64,000 nt of DNA from Crocodylus rhombifer (taxonomy: Eukaryota; Chordata; Crocodylia; Crocodylidae), in the NCBI GenBank assembly GCA_038503035.1, contig JAVSML010020405.1, forward strand, positions 124,001 through 188,000, in the 5' to 3' direction. Shown one piece after another: positions 9,977-22,654 of this stretch. Numbering within the stretch: position 1 is the stretch's first letter; each line of letters starts with the position of its first letter. The position numbers were made by a program, and so were the translations under genes. The notes beneath the pieces are model-generated. The model did not search any database and was not told where the DNA came from. It worked only from the letters and a program-made list of their open reading frames with translations.

Positions 9977-12899
9977 CAGAACAAACCTGTCTGCGTGTAT
10001 CACCGGAGAACGGCTGGGCTCTGGGCGTCTGGAGACGTTTGTGGGATTCCTCTACTTCTGATCTCGGCAGAAGAGGGACGTGCCCATGAGGCAGAGGCAG
10101 GGCATTGTGTTAGAGGAGGGCTGTTTTCTGCAGGGTTTGGTCCTGTCTTTCCCTTGCTGGGCGCTGGTGACAGACCCCACCATCCGGTACATTGCACAGT
10201 GATCGCTTCCATTCCTCCCCCCACCCCAGATCACAGCCCCTGCAGATGCAAGGCAGAGCCAGGGTGCAGGAGACACGGAGAGGGAACTAAAGAAAGACAC
10301 TGCTATTGGAGTTGAAATTGGAAACGGAGCTGGTGCAGTTGTCTTGTGAGGCCTGTAAACAGTCGGCCTGTGTTTCCTTGGCTCGCCAGCCCGCTGCCAG
10401 GACATGGGGACACTTGTTCGCGGCGGGTCGGGGGTCAGTGGAGATGTGAAGAATTCCCCTTTCTGCAATCTCTGGAATCTGTCCCAGCGCTGACTGGGGA
10501 GCAGGGTGCCCGGCCCAGACACAGACCGTCATTCTTCCCCTTCCTTTGCTCTTAAAGGGAGAAATGATTGGAATTGGCACTGGGGCTGTGACCCCAGCTC
10601 TGTGATTCCCCCCCGAGCACCGGCGGGCAGGGTGAGGGCACAAGGGCAAAGGGCCCCCTGAAGGCAGGGTGAAGAGTGTGAAGTGCAGGCCATAGGCACC
10701 GCAACTGTGGGGCGAGAGATGGGGCAGCTGGGGTAGAGGGAGCCCCAGATCAAGGGGCGATGGGGAAGAACTCGCTGGCCCATGGGAGGGGCACGGTACT
10801 GGCAGTGGGGAGAGGAGGGGACCTGTATCCACACTGGGAGAGAGGCACCGGCGTCAGGGACCACCTCCTAGCTCCCCTGGGCACTGGCACGCGTGGAAGG
10901 CTTGTGCCATCCTCTCCAGTTCTGCCCTCAGGAGGCAAGAACGGGTGCCTGGCTCCGAGCATGCCTGGCTGTGCGTTTGCTCCACCATGTGCTAATGCCA
11001 CCACAATGGAAAGTGTTACTATAGATCCTCTAATTTGCCAGTTCGCTACCCACTGTTCAGTTGCTGTCTGGGCTCTTACCAGGCCTGGCTACCTGCTAAG
11101 AGCCGGTTCGAGCCTGGACCAGGAAGCGTCACAGCCCCGGGCTGGGAGCTTTGGGAAGGGCACTCGTCTTGGCTGCAGAACCTGCGGGGTTGAGTCAGGG
11201 TTTGTCTCCATGGCAGGATTGCATTGAGCTAACTAAAACTGGATTAGGATTTGGCTCGGCAGGCCCCGTGTCTGGACGGCCAAGAGTTCATTTGTCCGGT
11301 AGTGATTTGGCTGACATCAGTTCCTGATGCTAAATCGCTAGAAGGGTATCTACATGGGAGAGACCTTTTGATATACCCTGGGGTCTGGATTTATACTGAT
11401 CTAGTTATACTGACCATACCCGCCCCTTAGGAGTCCTGCTATCCTGGGCTCAGAGAGGTTTTTCCGTGCTCAGAAAGACGGGTGAGTTGTCTGCCGAGAG
11501 TCACTAAGAGAAGGGCATGGGTGATGCGACCACTGCCTATACACGCTCACAGGGAAGAGCAATTCGACAGTAGCGGGCTCTTTTGCTGGCTAGGCCATGG
11601 CCTAACAAGCCCAACGCTGGAATTGGAGCCCACACCAACCAAATCAGACTAGAAATAAGGGCAGGTTGTAAAGAGGGAGGGTAGTTCACCACTGTAATGT
11701 GTCGAGGTTTGCGGCTCTTCTGTTACTAGAAACAGTCGCATGCTGGTCGGCTGGTGGAGAATCCAGGGAAGTCCTAGTTATTCAGGACCTCCGAGTGGGC
11801 AATCGCAATGAATCCGTCTGGCCTTATATATAATCTGTGAGCATGTAGAAACTGGGGAAAGCTGCACTGATAAGTGTCTCCTGGATGGTGTGCTGCAAAG
11901 GCCTCGTGTGCACACAGGCAGGACTACTTGAACTATCATGGTCTAGTCCAGTCAACATGACCTTTCTAGTGTGATGCTGTGATATGGGTTCAGAAGTGCT
12001 TACACTGGCAAGGCTGTTTCTACACCGGCAGAGGATGAAACTCTGCCCGTATAAAGCACCTTTACCCTGGAGAACGGAGTGACTTGGTTTATGTATTGCT
12101 ATTTGAGAGTAGGAACTCAGGCCCAGGCACCAACAGAAGGAAGGGACTTCAGGTCAGGCCTGTGGGTGACAACCCTGGGTGCCCTTTCCTCTCCCACCAT
12201 GTGTTGCACGGATCGGTGAGCACTGCCTGCGGCAGTTCAGGGAAGTTCTCATTACATAAGAGCAGAGGGAATTTCCCCGGGGCTCATTTGCAGCTCCGGA
12301 GAAGGTCCCTAATTGGCAGCACTGCCTGCTCACGCTTACTTTCTGCGTGTGTGAATGAGGAAGTGACACAGCACTTAGAGCTTTGCTGTGAGACATGCAG
12401 CGACAGTCACAGCTGACTTGGGAAAACAACCTGAGAAAACCCACCGGGCAGCTGAACTGACCTGGGGCAGCACTTTCCATCAAGGGGAAACCTTGCAAAA
12501 TGCTGCATCGCCAGCATGAGGAACAAACACACTTTGATCTACCTGTCTGAGCATGTATCTAGGAGGCAGGAGTTCTCATCTCATCTCCCGGAAGGTCTTC
12601 ATCAAGTTCAGGGCTGAATGACCCTGTGTGCTGATCTGGGCAGGATGGATGAAATTCCCCTCTGTGCACAGACCCAGGAGGGATGCTGAAGTTCACAAAG
12701 AGTCTTCCCAGGAAATAGCTCTTCTAGCCCTGACCCCCCAGGTAACAGGGCAAACAATAATCTAGCCCTTGGCCCAAACACCCATCTGCTTTGGATCAGG
12801 CCTGGAGCTAATCTTCGTAGCTGGGTTCATCCCGTGTCTCCTGGGGAGTTTTAGCTTTGAGTGGGCTTCAAGGCAGGAAACCAGCACTGCGTAGACACT

Positions 12900-13060
12900 C
12901 ACCTGATCCACCCTCAGAAGCCCCTGGGAGGGGAAGCAGAAGCCATTTCCCAGTGGGGAACTGGAGAGGGGAAGTGATGTGTCCACAGCCTTTGAGTCAC
13001 TGAGTCACGACTGGGAGCAGAGTCCCAGGGACACCAGTTTCTTGTTCTGCACTCAGGGTG
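12900..13060 (-). repeat. MIR-type SINE fragment
   Basis: In reverse orientation it shows CATTTCCCAGTGGGGAACTG, then GGGGAAGTGATGTGTCCAC and a downstream AGAGTCCCAGG. These are degenerate equivalents of the MIR antisense blocks. Confidence 0.5.
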
Positions 13061-13705
13061 CTGAGCGCAATTTGGGGGCTCCCAAGAGCAGCACTTCCTT
13101 AGGCATCGCACCAGTCCCACAACCTCCTGAAGCCTGAGCAAACGTGAGCCAGGGAGAGCCCGGTGACATTCATGAGGGCAGTTTGGGGTCCAGGTGTTGG
13201 GCTCTGGGGGCAGAGGTCATTGGGTTCATGCTTATTTCCCATCTGCTTGTGCCATATGGAAGTAGAGATCCCAGGCCCACATCTTGCCCAGGGCAGGACT
13301 TCTAGGGGAAGCAGGATTGTGGCCCATGCTTCTCAAATAGCTGCTTCTGCCAGTCAGGCTGAATTCCCCAGATCAGGGAGGGGGAAGGGGGGCACGGAGC
13401 GGAGTTGTGCAGCCAGCTCCGTGCTGCACCCTGCTGCTCACAGGCTGAGCATCTGAAGGGGGATCCTGCTGATAGGTTGCATGCCCTTGGGGCTGCAGGG
13501 AGCCAGGCCTTGCACCAAAGCATTTTCTTTAGCATGAGAGGGCAACTGGAAGGGGTGGGGTGGGCAGGAGGGGATCTCACACTTGATCTCATAGATTAGC
13601 TTGGTGCCCATCCGAGTCAGGCACACCAGGCCAGAGAAGGACTCCTCAAGCGGCTTCTGTGAAGCACTAGCATGATGGTTCCCCTTTCAGACACCAATTT
13701 TCACT
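13061..13705. other. Gene-free block
   Basis: Nothing recognised beyond chance open frames. Confidence 0.4.
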
Positions 13706-14185
13706 GCCGTACCAGGAGAGCCTGAAAAGGCCAGGACTCTTCAGTTTGGATAGGAGAAGAATGATGAGGGGATATGGTAAAGGTCTATAAGATCATGCCG
13801 GGTGTGGATCAAAGAAACAGGGTACTGTTGTTCACTAAATCCCAGAACACTAGAATCAGGGGGCACCCACTGAAAGGAGCAGGTGACAAATTTAAAACTA
13901 ACAAGAGAAAGTACATTTTTCCGCATGTCAGTAACTCATGGAATTCATTGCCACAGGACGTGATGGAGGCAGGGAGCACCGCCAGCTTCAAAAAGGGACT
14001 GGATAAATTCATGGATGATAAATCTATTAATGGCTATTGAGCAGAATGGCCAGATATGTTTCCTCTGGCATCTCTAACCCAATAAATGGTGGGTGCAAAG
14101 GAGGGTATTGAGTAGGAGATGGATCACTCAAGAGAGATCTAGTTCAGTGCTTTCCCTGCATAGCCTCCACTCCTGCCACTTTCAG
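13706..14185 (+). mobile_element. L3/CR1-like LINE 3' end
   Basis: The open segment 13774-14040 encodes the C-terminal tail of a CR1/L3-clade ORF2. Recognisable blocks are VYKIMPGVDQRNR, KFKTNKRKYIFPHVSNSWN, SLPQDVMEAGS and SFKKGLDKFMDD, and it ends at a TGA. The 3' UTR follows with GGAGATGGATCACTC, a signature of old L3-like copies. The element has lost its 5' part, including the reverse transcriptase. Confidence 0.8.
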
Positions 14186-14419
14186 AGACAGGTCTATTTG
14201 CCACGTTAATGGGTCATGGGCCAACAGCCCACTGAGTGAAACTATAAGCCTCCCTCAGAAGGGGAGGCTACCGGGAAAGTGGAGACTGAGTGCTTGGGGC
14301 AACTGAAAATATAACAGGGACGGGAGGGGAGGTCAGAGGTTTAGCATGAATGCACCAAGGGGGGGTACTGAGCAGAACACACGGGCCAGTGCCCTCTGAC
14401 CCTCAAATGAGTCCAGGGA
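14186..14419. other. Short unassigned segment between two LINE remnants
   Basis: No gene seen. It may include more of the L3-like 3' UTR. Confidence 0.35.
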
Positions 14420-14960
14420 TCCAGTGGACACTGCCCAGTGAAGCTCCACTCAGAGATGGGATTGCACTAGGGACAGGAAAGTGGCCCCGCAGTCCTTGGG
14501 GTCCTCCCAGCCAGAGCATCCCTCCTGGTGAGGCAGATGGTGAGTTGAGCCAGAGCCAGGAGGAGGTTGACCAGGAGGTCCCAGGACTTGGTGGGGAGTT
14601 GGATAGGGAGTGCACGAATAAATAGGGGAGGGGAGTAGTGCAGCCAGGACCTCAGCAAGAGGTTCTGGAGGAGGCGGTGAAGGGGCTGCAGCCTGGCACC
14701 CTAGGTTGGCAAGCAACAGTGTCTCCCTCTGTTCATAGAGGGGTGTCCATGAACTGTGCCAGATACATGGCCAGGGTGAAGGCTCTGTGGAGCAGCCACC
14801 AACTGAGGTCCCTGGTGGCTTGTGGGATCAAGGTGGAGTACAGATCTATCCACTGGGGACCTTCATCCTCACCAAGGATGTTCCACAGCTTGGTGTCTGG
14901 GCGGGACGTGAGGATGAGGATGGGATGGTGGAGGGTGTGGATCATGAGCATGCTGGTGAC
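14420..14960 (-). mobile_element. L1/Tx1-type ORF2 C-terminal remnant
   Basis: Two minus-strand frames together cover the C-terminal region of a non-LTR retrotransposon with the RVT-associated zinc-finger layout. The first (14951-14733) has WIDLYSTLIPQATRDLSWWL and LHRAFTLAMYLAQFMDTPL. The second (14658-14467) has LRSWLHYSPPLFIRALPI and SWDLLVNLLLALAQLT. The frames are offset, so at least one frameshift separates them, and the cysteine finger between them is not intact. The protein is clearly different from the CR1 copies in this window. Clade assignment (L1 superfamily, Tx1-like) is from memory. Confidence 0.65.
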
Positions 14961-17220
14961 GATGGGCAGTTTGGAAGCAGATTGGCTTGGTATCCCTCAG
15001 CCCGCTGAGATGGTGTGGCGGGGAGCTCTGTGGGGCACTGGGCTAACTGGACCATTGGTGGCATTTCTTATGTTCGTATGTGGGTCATCTCTAGGGCCAG
15101 GCATCAGGCACAAGACACAGGGGCTTTCCACTCCAACCACTTTATTGCACGCGTGTTGCAGCAGGGAGCTTCAGTCCCAGTGAGAGGGCTGCTATCGGGG
15201 AGGCCAGGGAACAGAACGGCTCGGGTCTTTCCACTTCGTCTTGGGGATCAAGCAGGCGATACTGCAAACCATCCCTGGAGATGGAAAGACACGCATTCAG
15301 TTCTCACTGGTGCCCAGTCCTAGCAAGGCTCCCTGGGCGCCCCGTGCCTATTCACTCCTAACAGCTCTGGGCGCAGTAGCATGCCAGCTGAAAGATAACT
15401 TCCTCTGGGACTTAGGCCTCCTACTTTGTTCAGCCCCTTCAGAGAAAAACCCACCTTGTCCTGTGTCACCACCACCCCGAGTCTCATTGCCAGGGCAGGG
15501 TGCAGGGGACACTCTGCTAGCCTGGGGTGCGGAGAGAGACTTTGAGTCCTGGCTTGGGTTTCCTGGTTTAACCTTGCCAAGGTCCGTCCAGTGAAGGGGA
15601 GCCACTGTGCTCTGTGGCATGGCTCTCAGGCACGTATGGTTTGTGATGAGACCCTGTGGAGCAGTGACCATGGGGTGGGCTACGTAGGGATGAGGGTTAT
15701 GTCTTTTGTTCTTGGTCTTTACAAAGCAAAGGAAAGGTTTTCTCAAGAGCAGCCTGACTCATTCAAGCTGTGGGTTGTTATCCCCGTGCTGGGCCATAAA
15801 ATCCAGGCAGGGCAGCTCTGGAGCAAGGATGATCCCTTCAGGTGGGGTGGGGGACAAGGGACAACAAACATGCAGTGTCCCTTTAAGACCCCATAGACAT
15901 GCCAGCAGTGCTCAGATGAATGGGGAATTGACTGAGCTGGTGGCAGCTGCTCTGCTCAGAGGAGAGCCCGTCTGAAACTCCCCCTTTGTGCTGTGGGGAC
16001 ATGCTAGCTGGCGCCGAGCTGCCCAGGATGGGTCTGGGCAGCTGATGGGGTGTGCTTATGTGCAATTGTGCATCTTCCCCTCTTCCATGCATGCACGAGG
16101 GGATGTGTGCATGGATTAGGACAGTGCACGGCTCCACTCTCCGTCGGTCTCGGAGGGAGCGGTGGGGGTGTTCGGGGTTCTGTTTTCTAGTCAGTTCTCC
16201 CCACATTGTCCCCATCTCTGGTGGACCCTGAACACCTTCCAGTAATGCTTTCAGCCTTGTTACCAGCATCTACCACCCATGGTTTGTTTTCTCTCTTCCC
16301 CTCCTCTTCAGCCCCTGAGAGAGCTCCTGTGTCTGGCACAGATGAGCTCTGCTTGGAGCACAGGAGTGAGGTGGCCCCCAGCGTGTGCACATCAGCCTCT
16401 CTTCCTCGCACAAGACGAAGGGGGAGTTTTGGGGGGGGTCTGAGAGCCAGCAGGTAACAGAGCAAGCAGTTGCCCTGTCTTTCACACAGGCTGGATTTGG
16501 CATGTACAACCTTTGTCCTGTCACGAGGGACTTGGAGGATGTAACACGCATCGGGGCAGAAGTTGTTGGGAGGGGAGGTCACAGGCCAGTAGTGTCATGT
16601 GTGTAGCATGCCTGTTCCCTGGTTAGGGAACACTGACACTTCCATGTGTAATAGCCTGGCTTGCCTCCCTTCACCTGGGCTAGTGCATGGCGAAGGTAAG
16701 CTGACACCAGGCTCCTGATGGGGGGCTGAGCTCTGTTACCTGAGCCCTCCAGAAAGCCTTTACCCCTCCAGAGGCCTGGAATTCCTGATGCTGCGATACT
16801 GATCTCTCCTGGCCTCCGGACATTAGCAACCCCCCCACCCCCATAATGACTCCTGCAGTCACCAGGAGCAGGAGTAGCCAGAGGGGTGTAGCCAAAGCAC
16901 AGGCTGGGGAGCTGCAGGCACAAGGAATCCAAAGGACTCTGGTCCGTGCTCGCAGGGCAAGCCTGGGCCAGCCACGTTCTGGCTCCAGGCCTCAGTTTCC
17001 CCTTCTGTAACACAGAACCGTCATACCCACTCCCCAGGGGAGGGATGCAGGAAATTGAAGTGAGCTGAGGACAAGCAGCACCAGCGTGCCTGACATCTCT
17101 GTGCATTGTGGCCTGGTTTGCTCCACGGTGATGTTAGTTTAGTTAGTGCAGTGACTGGTCTGGTCCTTTTGTAGCATAGTCCAAGCACAGTTACCGTGCA
17201 CAGTTATACGAGTTATAAAG
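14961..17220. other. Gene-free block
   Basis: No exon recognised. It contains one MIR fragment at 16951-17060. A minus-strand frame at 16895-16680 starts with a leucine-rich stretch but has no supporting context. Confidence 0.4.
16951..17060 (+). repeat. MIR-type SINE fragment
   Basis: Contains CCTGGGCCAGCCACGTT, then CCAGGCCTCAGTTTCCCC, then TTCTGTAACACAGAACCGTC, matching the MIR core and the block after it. Confidence 0.65.
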
Positions 17221-17351
17221 CTGGGGGGCTTTAAGAGAAGGCTGGATAGGCACCTGGCTGGGGTCATCTGGCCCCAGCACCCTTTCCTGGCCAGGCAGGG
17301 GGTCGGACTCGGTGATCTGTCGCGGTCCCTACCAACTATGAATCTGTGAAA
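17221..17351 (+). mobile_element. CR1 LINE 3' end
   Basis: Runs from CTTTAAGAGAAGGCTGGATA through GGGGGTCGGACTCGGTGATC to GCGGTCCCTACCAACTATGA, and ends with a CTATGAATCTGTGAA tail. Very short 5'-truncated copy. Confidence 0.85.
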
Positions 17352-17974
17352 GCGCATCACACCATACAGGCAAAGGGGATCAAAAGCTGGGTGTATTCAA
17401 GTGCTGACTGTTCCCCTTCTTTCCTCAGAAATGTGTGTTTCTGTCTCAAAACTGCTGCGCAGGGAGGCTGTGGGGAGGGGAGTGAGCATCTCATGGTGAG
17501 AGGCTTTCCTGGCCCTGGCTAGGGGGAGGAGGCCTCACCTTTTGCCTGTGATGGGCTTGGAGGAAGGAAATTGAGACTTCATGCTTCCCTCTTCGCTCAG
17601 TGCTCTGGCCTTGCTGACCCAGAAGCATTTTCCCCTCTGGCTCTTTTGCAGATCGCGTCCCTTTGAGTCACCTTCCTGACCGGAATAGGTGAGCAAGTCG
17701 AGTGCCTTTTGCCGGCTCCTCATCTCCAGGGCAAGTCCGCACAGGCGGCTAAGTGCCTCCCCTGTCTCGCAGGTTTGTGTCGTGACTCACTGGCTGAGTA
17801 ATGGACTCCTCACAGGCAAAGCTGGTTTATCACAAGCCTTTTCACTCTCTGCAGGAACCTACTGACCTCAGCAGAGCTCAGCATCCTGAACCAGCTCTGG
17901 GAGAGATCCTGTGGCACATAGCCTGCTTTGTGTTGTCAGTGTGATGATGATGGGGTCAGGACTGATCTGCCATC
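17352..17974. other. Gene-free block
   Basis: Nothing recognised. Confidence 0.4.
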
Positions 17975-18185
17975 CACCTTCTTCACCCCAGCATCTCAAA
18001 GCCTTCTACCATTCATTACACGTCCTCTGCCCCCCATCTCAGCACCCTTCTCTGTATTGTAGGGACAAGGAAACTGAGGCACTGAGCAGGGATATGCCAA
18101 GCTCATAGAGCAAATCTGTAGCTAAGTCAAGCATAGAAGCCAGGGATCTTCTCCCTAGGTCTCCTGTGTTTTAATCAGTAGGTAA
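17975..18185 (-). repeat. MIR-type SINE, long antisense copy
   Basis: Order in the plus direction: AGCATCTCAAAGCCTTCTAC, then GGGACAAGGAAACTGAGGCA, then GGGATATGCCAAG, then AAGCCAGGGATC and TCTCCTGTG. This is the full antisense layout of the reptile MIR-type element. Confidence 0.75.
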
Positions 18186-18289
18186 TGCAGAGTCCTCGAG
18201 ACAGGACTAGAATTTAGACTAGGAAGTAATTGACTTTGGGAAGGCAGTTGACTTACTCTGACATGACAGTCTGATAAAAAAAAAAATCA

Positions 18290-18500
18290 GCACTGTACAA
18301 AATCAGCGTGGCCCGGATTAAATGGATTGAAAAGTAGTTCACTGATAGAATGCAAAAAGCAATGTAAATGGTGACTTGTTGGACGCCCATGGGGATTTCT
18401 AGAGGGGTCTTGTGGGGACCTCTTCTTGGTGCCAGCACTCTTCAGTTTCTGTATCAATGGTTTGGAGAACAAAATTAAATCCCAGCTGATCAAAGCTGTG
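18290..18500 (+). mobile_element. CR1/L3-like reverse transcriptase fragment
   Basis: A degenerate version of the segment GVPQGSVLGP-LFN-FINDL can be read across frames: GGTCTTGTGGGGACCTCTTC, then CTTCAGTTTCTGTATCAATG and GTTTGGAGAACAAAATTAAA. Stop codons and frame changes show that it is long dead. Confidence 0.55.
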
Positions 18501-19867
18501 GGCTACATACGCAGCAGTCAGTATTGGTGGGGTCAGGTCAGCTATACAGCCTGGCTTGGGTGGGTTGGTAAGGCAGGCTTCCATGAATGGTGTGCACATA
18601 ACTCGGCCAATTGCAAAGGTCAGACAGGCACTGAGGAACAAAGAACGCAGATCCAAAGGATGGTCCAGATGAAGACTCGGGGTACATGAATGAATGCTGG
18701 CTGTATGGGCATAAGGGTCTCCCAGACCCAGATCAGCCCCTGAACCTCTGGGCACTGAGTTAAAAACCCAAACCGTTCAAGGCTGTGATATCTGTGTTAA
18801 CTCCCTCCAGTGCTCTTGGTGCTTGGCTCCTCTCCAGGCAGCTCCCAGCAGTTTGCAGAGCAGTCCCTGGCTCTGCTTCCAGCCTGCTTGGTAGCTCTGT
18901 TGGCCATGGGACATGCCTGCTGGGGGTCTGACTCCACCGGCAGCTGGGTCATGGGCAGCAAACAGTGCCCTTGTAGGAGCCTGCATGATGAAGAGCATGC
19001 TTCTTTGTTGGGAGTGGCTGAGGCTCTGGTGTCCGGGCCAGGGCAGGGATCAGTGGGATTCAAGGGGAGAGGGCAAGCTTTCTCCCTGGTTCCTTGTTTT
19101 CAGGCTGTCCTGGTCAGTCCCACAGGGGCAGAGACTTGGATGCTCTTTGCATCCCCCCCCAGCACCACCATGCTGGAGTCAAGCATCCCTCCTGCAGACA
19201 GGATGTTAACTACATGCTGTCCCTTGGCTGAGGCTTTGGCAACCGGGAGTGGGGGGAGAGGATGTAGAGAGGAAGGGGCCTGGGTAATGGTGACGTAGCT
19301 GGGTGCCCCGGCCTGGCGGATGGGGCCAGGCCAGAGGAAGCAGCGAGTGAATCAGATCTGTGCTGGCACTGGCCACTCGCAGGCAGGAAGCCGTAAGTGG
19401 GGAGTGGAGCAAAGACACGCAGATCTGGGACAGGAAGGCAGCCTGCGATTTCCAGGGTCAGCAGGAAGACCGTCGGATGCAGGGCCTGGGAACTGGGGCA
19501 AGACGAGCCCCTTGGAGTGACGCGGGACAGGAAGCCGAAGCCCTGAAATGAGCAGGGCCTGGGGGGAGGTGGCTGTTATCTCTCCAGGCCACACGTGCTC
19601 CCAGGCCAGGGCAGGACTGAGACCACTGGAATTCGGTCAGGGGGTTAGTTACAGCTTCCTGAGGCATCATCCGGGCCACGTCTCGGTGGTCCCATTGACC
19701 TATCCTCCCCTGGGCAGATCAGGGGGCCATGAGCCTCCCAGCTTTGAGAGGTGGCCCTGCAATGACCTGCCTGCTCCCCTCTGCAGGTAGGAGCGTTTCA
19801 AAGGCCGATGGTTCTGTCTGTTCCCAACACTGTCCATAGCCTTCCTGTGGACCTCAAAATGCAGAGC
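18501..19867. other. Gene-free block
   Basis: GC-rich, nothing recognised. Confidence 0.4.
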
Positions 19868-20030
19868 CAGTGCCATCCCTGGCAAAAAGGGGAAACTGAG
19901 GCACAGTGAGGGGAAGGGAGCTCCCTGCACCTGCACACCAAGTCATTGGCAAAGTAGAGAACAGATCCCCCCTCCAAGTCTCCTGGCTCTCAGGCCTGCA
20001 CCATACCCACCACAAGGCAACGCTTCCCCC
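19868..20030 (-). repeat. MIR-type SINE fragment
   Basis: Antisense blocks AAAAGGGGAAACTGAGGCAC, then GGCAAAGTAGAGAACAGATC, then TCCAAGTCTCCTGGCTCTC. Confidence 0.7.
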
Positions 20031-20581
20031 ACCTGTTAGATCCAACCCTGATTCATGCTCAGTCTCAGACTGATCTCACTGGGATCTGTCATCTTGCTCT
20101 GTGGAAACAGTCCCTTTGGATGCTGTTTGTGTAAATGCACACGGATGAACCAGAGGCCCGAGAGGCTCTTTCCACTATTATGTTCCTTTGTTTGCACAGA
20201 CAGAAACATGTCTAGAGCTAAGGAAACCCGCTGCTTCACTTGCTGTCCCCAAAGCATCTCCTCCTGTTGTGGGGCTATTAAAACAGCTGTCACGTTCCAC
20301 CCCAGAAGTGGCTGCATTTCAGTGGGGGTTCCTGCAAACAGCTCTCTGTACGCAGGTATTGGCATCCCCACCAACGCTCCCACCATACTGGGGTTAATGT
20401 AGGTGGCACAGTCAAGAGTGAAGATGGTGGGCGATGCCGGGGGGGTGGCATGGGGATGATTTCTTCCATGTGGCACTTCCCATAGTCTGCATTCAGGGTT
20501 AGAGCTAAGCAGGAGCAGAGAGTTGGGAGCTGGGGTTTCACTTCAGGCTCTTAGCTGTGCCCTTTGTCTCTGACTCCGGAG
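20031..20581. other. Gene-free block
   Basis: Nothing recognised; overlapping chance frames. Confidence 0.4.
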
Positions 20582-21610
20582 TTCATAGATTCATAGATTC
20601 ATAGATGCTAGGGTCGGAAGGGACCTCAATAGATCATCGAGTCCGACCCCCTGCATAAGCAGGAAAGAGTGCTGGGCCTACATTACCCCAGCTAGATACA
20701 CATCCAACCTTCTCTTGAATAGCCCCAGGGTAGGGGAGAGCACCACCTCCCTTGGGAGCCCGTTCCAGACCTTGGCCACTCGAACTGTGAAGAAGTTCCT
20801 CCTAATATCTAATCTAAATCTGCTCTCCTCTAGCTTGTGGCCATTATTTCTTGTAACTCCCGGGGGCGCCTTGGTGAATAAATACTCACCAATTCCCTTC
20901 TGTGCCCCCCTGACGAACTTATAGGCAGCCACCAGGTCGCCTCTCAACCTTCTCTTGCGGAGGCTGAAAAGGTCCAGTTTCTCTAATCTCTCCTCATAGG
21001 GCTTGGCCTGCAGGCCCTTAACCATACGAGTGGCCCTTCTCTGGACCCTCTCCAGGTTATCCGCATCCTTCTTGAAGTGCGGCGCCCAGAATTGCACGCA
21101 GTACTCCAGCTGCGGTCTGACCAGCGCCCGATAGAGGGGAAGTATCACCTCCTTGGACCTATTTGTCATGCATCTGCTGATGCACGATAAAGTGCCATTG
21201 GCTTTTCTGATGGTTTCGTCACACTGCCGACTCATGTTCATCTTGGAGTCCACTAGGACTCCAAGATCCATTTCCACTTCCGTGCCACCCAGCAGGTCAT
21301 TTCCTAGGCTGTAGGTGTGCTGGACATTTTTCCTCCCTAGATGCAGCACTTTGCATTTCTCCTTGTTGAACTGCATTCTGTTGTTTTCTGCCCACTTGTC
21401 TAACCTGTCCAGGTCTGCTTGCAGCTGTTCCCTGCCCTCCGGCGTGTCCGCTTTGCCCCATAGCTTAGTGTCATCTGCAAACTTGGACAGAGTACATTTC
21501 ACCCCCTCGTCCAAGTCGCTGATGAAGACATTAAAGAGTATCGGTCCAAGCACCGAGCCCTGCGGGACCCCACTGCCCAAGGGGGGCACTGGGAGCCAGG
21601 ATCCCTTCCT
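20582..21610 (-). mobile_element. CR1 LINE, 5'-truncated, open ORF2 remnant
   Basis: The minus-strand frame 21589-20678 is open for 303 codons. It covers the C-terminal half of the CR1 ORF2 reverse transcriptase. GVPQGSVLGPILFN lies at residues 7-20 and the catalytic FADD at 37-40. The thumb region follows, with GDLVAAYKFVRGAQKG and WNGLPREVV, and it ends LGLFKRRLDVYLAGVM. The 3' UTR carries GGGGGTCGGACTCGATGATC and GAGGTCCCTTCCGACC, and the element ends in three CTATGAAT-type tail units at 20582-20607. The frame is uninterrupted, so this is the youngest-looking element in the window. The N-terminal endonuclease and fingers are missing, so it cannot be autonomous. The sequence style fits crocodilian CR1. 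Confidence 0.95.
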
Positions 21611-22654
21611 TGCACTGGGGTGAGTCCTGCTGTTGTGCTAGCAGTTCACCCACTTGGAGGATGGAGCCCGGAGCCAAGCACCTGCCATCTCTCCCTCCCC
21701 AACCCTTTGCTGCGGCTCACGGCAGGTGCAGCTGCTTCACAGAAACAATCAAACAGGGTGGCAGTCACACCAGTGTAAAATAACAGCCCAGCAGAGTTGG
21801 GCTTGGGGGTGGGGAGAAGCCAAATATAATGGAGATATTCAGGGCTGTGACTGCAAGAATGCAGGCCCTGATGGTGCCCAGCACATGGTATACAGGACTG
21901 CTCCAGCCTGCAAGAAACCACAAGGGATTTCCCAGGCCAGGGCAGCTTGTACCCAGAGAGGAAGCGGGGTGGAGGGGACTGCAGAGGAGTTGTAGGAGGG
22001 TGCGAGATCCATTGCAAAAGCTCAGCAGAAATACCCTAGCTGTGTTGGGGGACGGGCTCCTTCTGCAGAGGCCCACACACTTCCCTTTTCCCACATCACT
22101 GCCCACGGACCCCTGTCTGTGGGTGTCTGTATGCCAGTGCGTGCCCTGATATTTGCTCTGTGCATGTCTTTATGTGCATTTGCATAGGCGCATGGATTCC
22201 AGGGAAAGCAAATACCCAGATCCAATCTCTGTTAGCCTCAGGTACAAGACAAGGGCGAGGTGCGGGGGGGGGGGGGGAATCTGAGGTCTCAGTTTAACTA
22301 CTGTTGTCTCTCAGGGTGTGCCTGGCCAGTATGAGAAACACATGGGAGCAGGAAGGATGAGCTTCATCCTTCACTGCAACTTCAGTCAGGTGCAGGGAGC
22401 CTTTGTGAGTCACTGTGTAGGAAGCTTACAGAGAACTGGGTGATAAAAATATTACCTGGCAAGTGGGCTGGAGAAGCTGGGGGCAGGAAGGGCTCAGGGG
22501 AGGGTGCTGTCCTATGTCAGCCTTTCTTCAAACGCTGCCAGCAGTGCAAGCAAGATATTGGACTGCAGAAGAACTGGACTGAAACCCTGGGTGTAAATCA
22601 GTGTTACACACTCATCTACAGTTCTCTGGGTGTGTATGGCTGCATGAGTGGGAT
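21611..22654. other. Gene-free block
   Basis: No exon recognised. A G14 run lies at 22264-22277. Confidence 0.4.

Larger units (their letters stand above)
8790..12899. other. Gene-free block
   Basis: No exon recognised. It contains a MIR fragment at 9425-9545 and a 16-bp perfect palindrome at 9961-9976. Stretches at 11.2-12.1 kb read like old, unassignable repeat debris. Confidence 0.4.

Noticed and set aside
16680..16895. Minus-strand frame starting MATPLWLLLLLVTAGVIMG, resembling a signal peptide
   Set aside because: The hydrophobic stretch is followed by unstructured sequence. No homologue comes to mind, and it lies next to a MIR fragment with no splice-supported continuation.
21315..21623. 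Plus-strand frame opposite the CR1 RT
   Set aside because: Antisense shadow of the CR1 ORF2.
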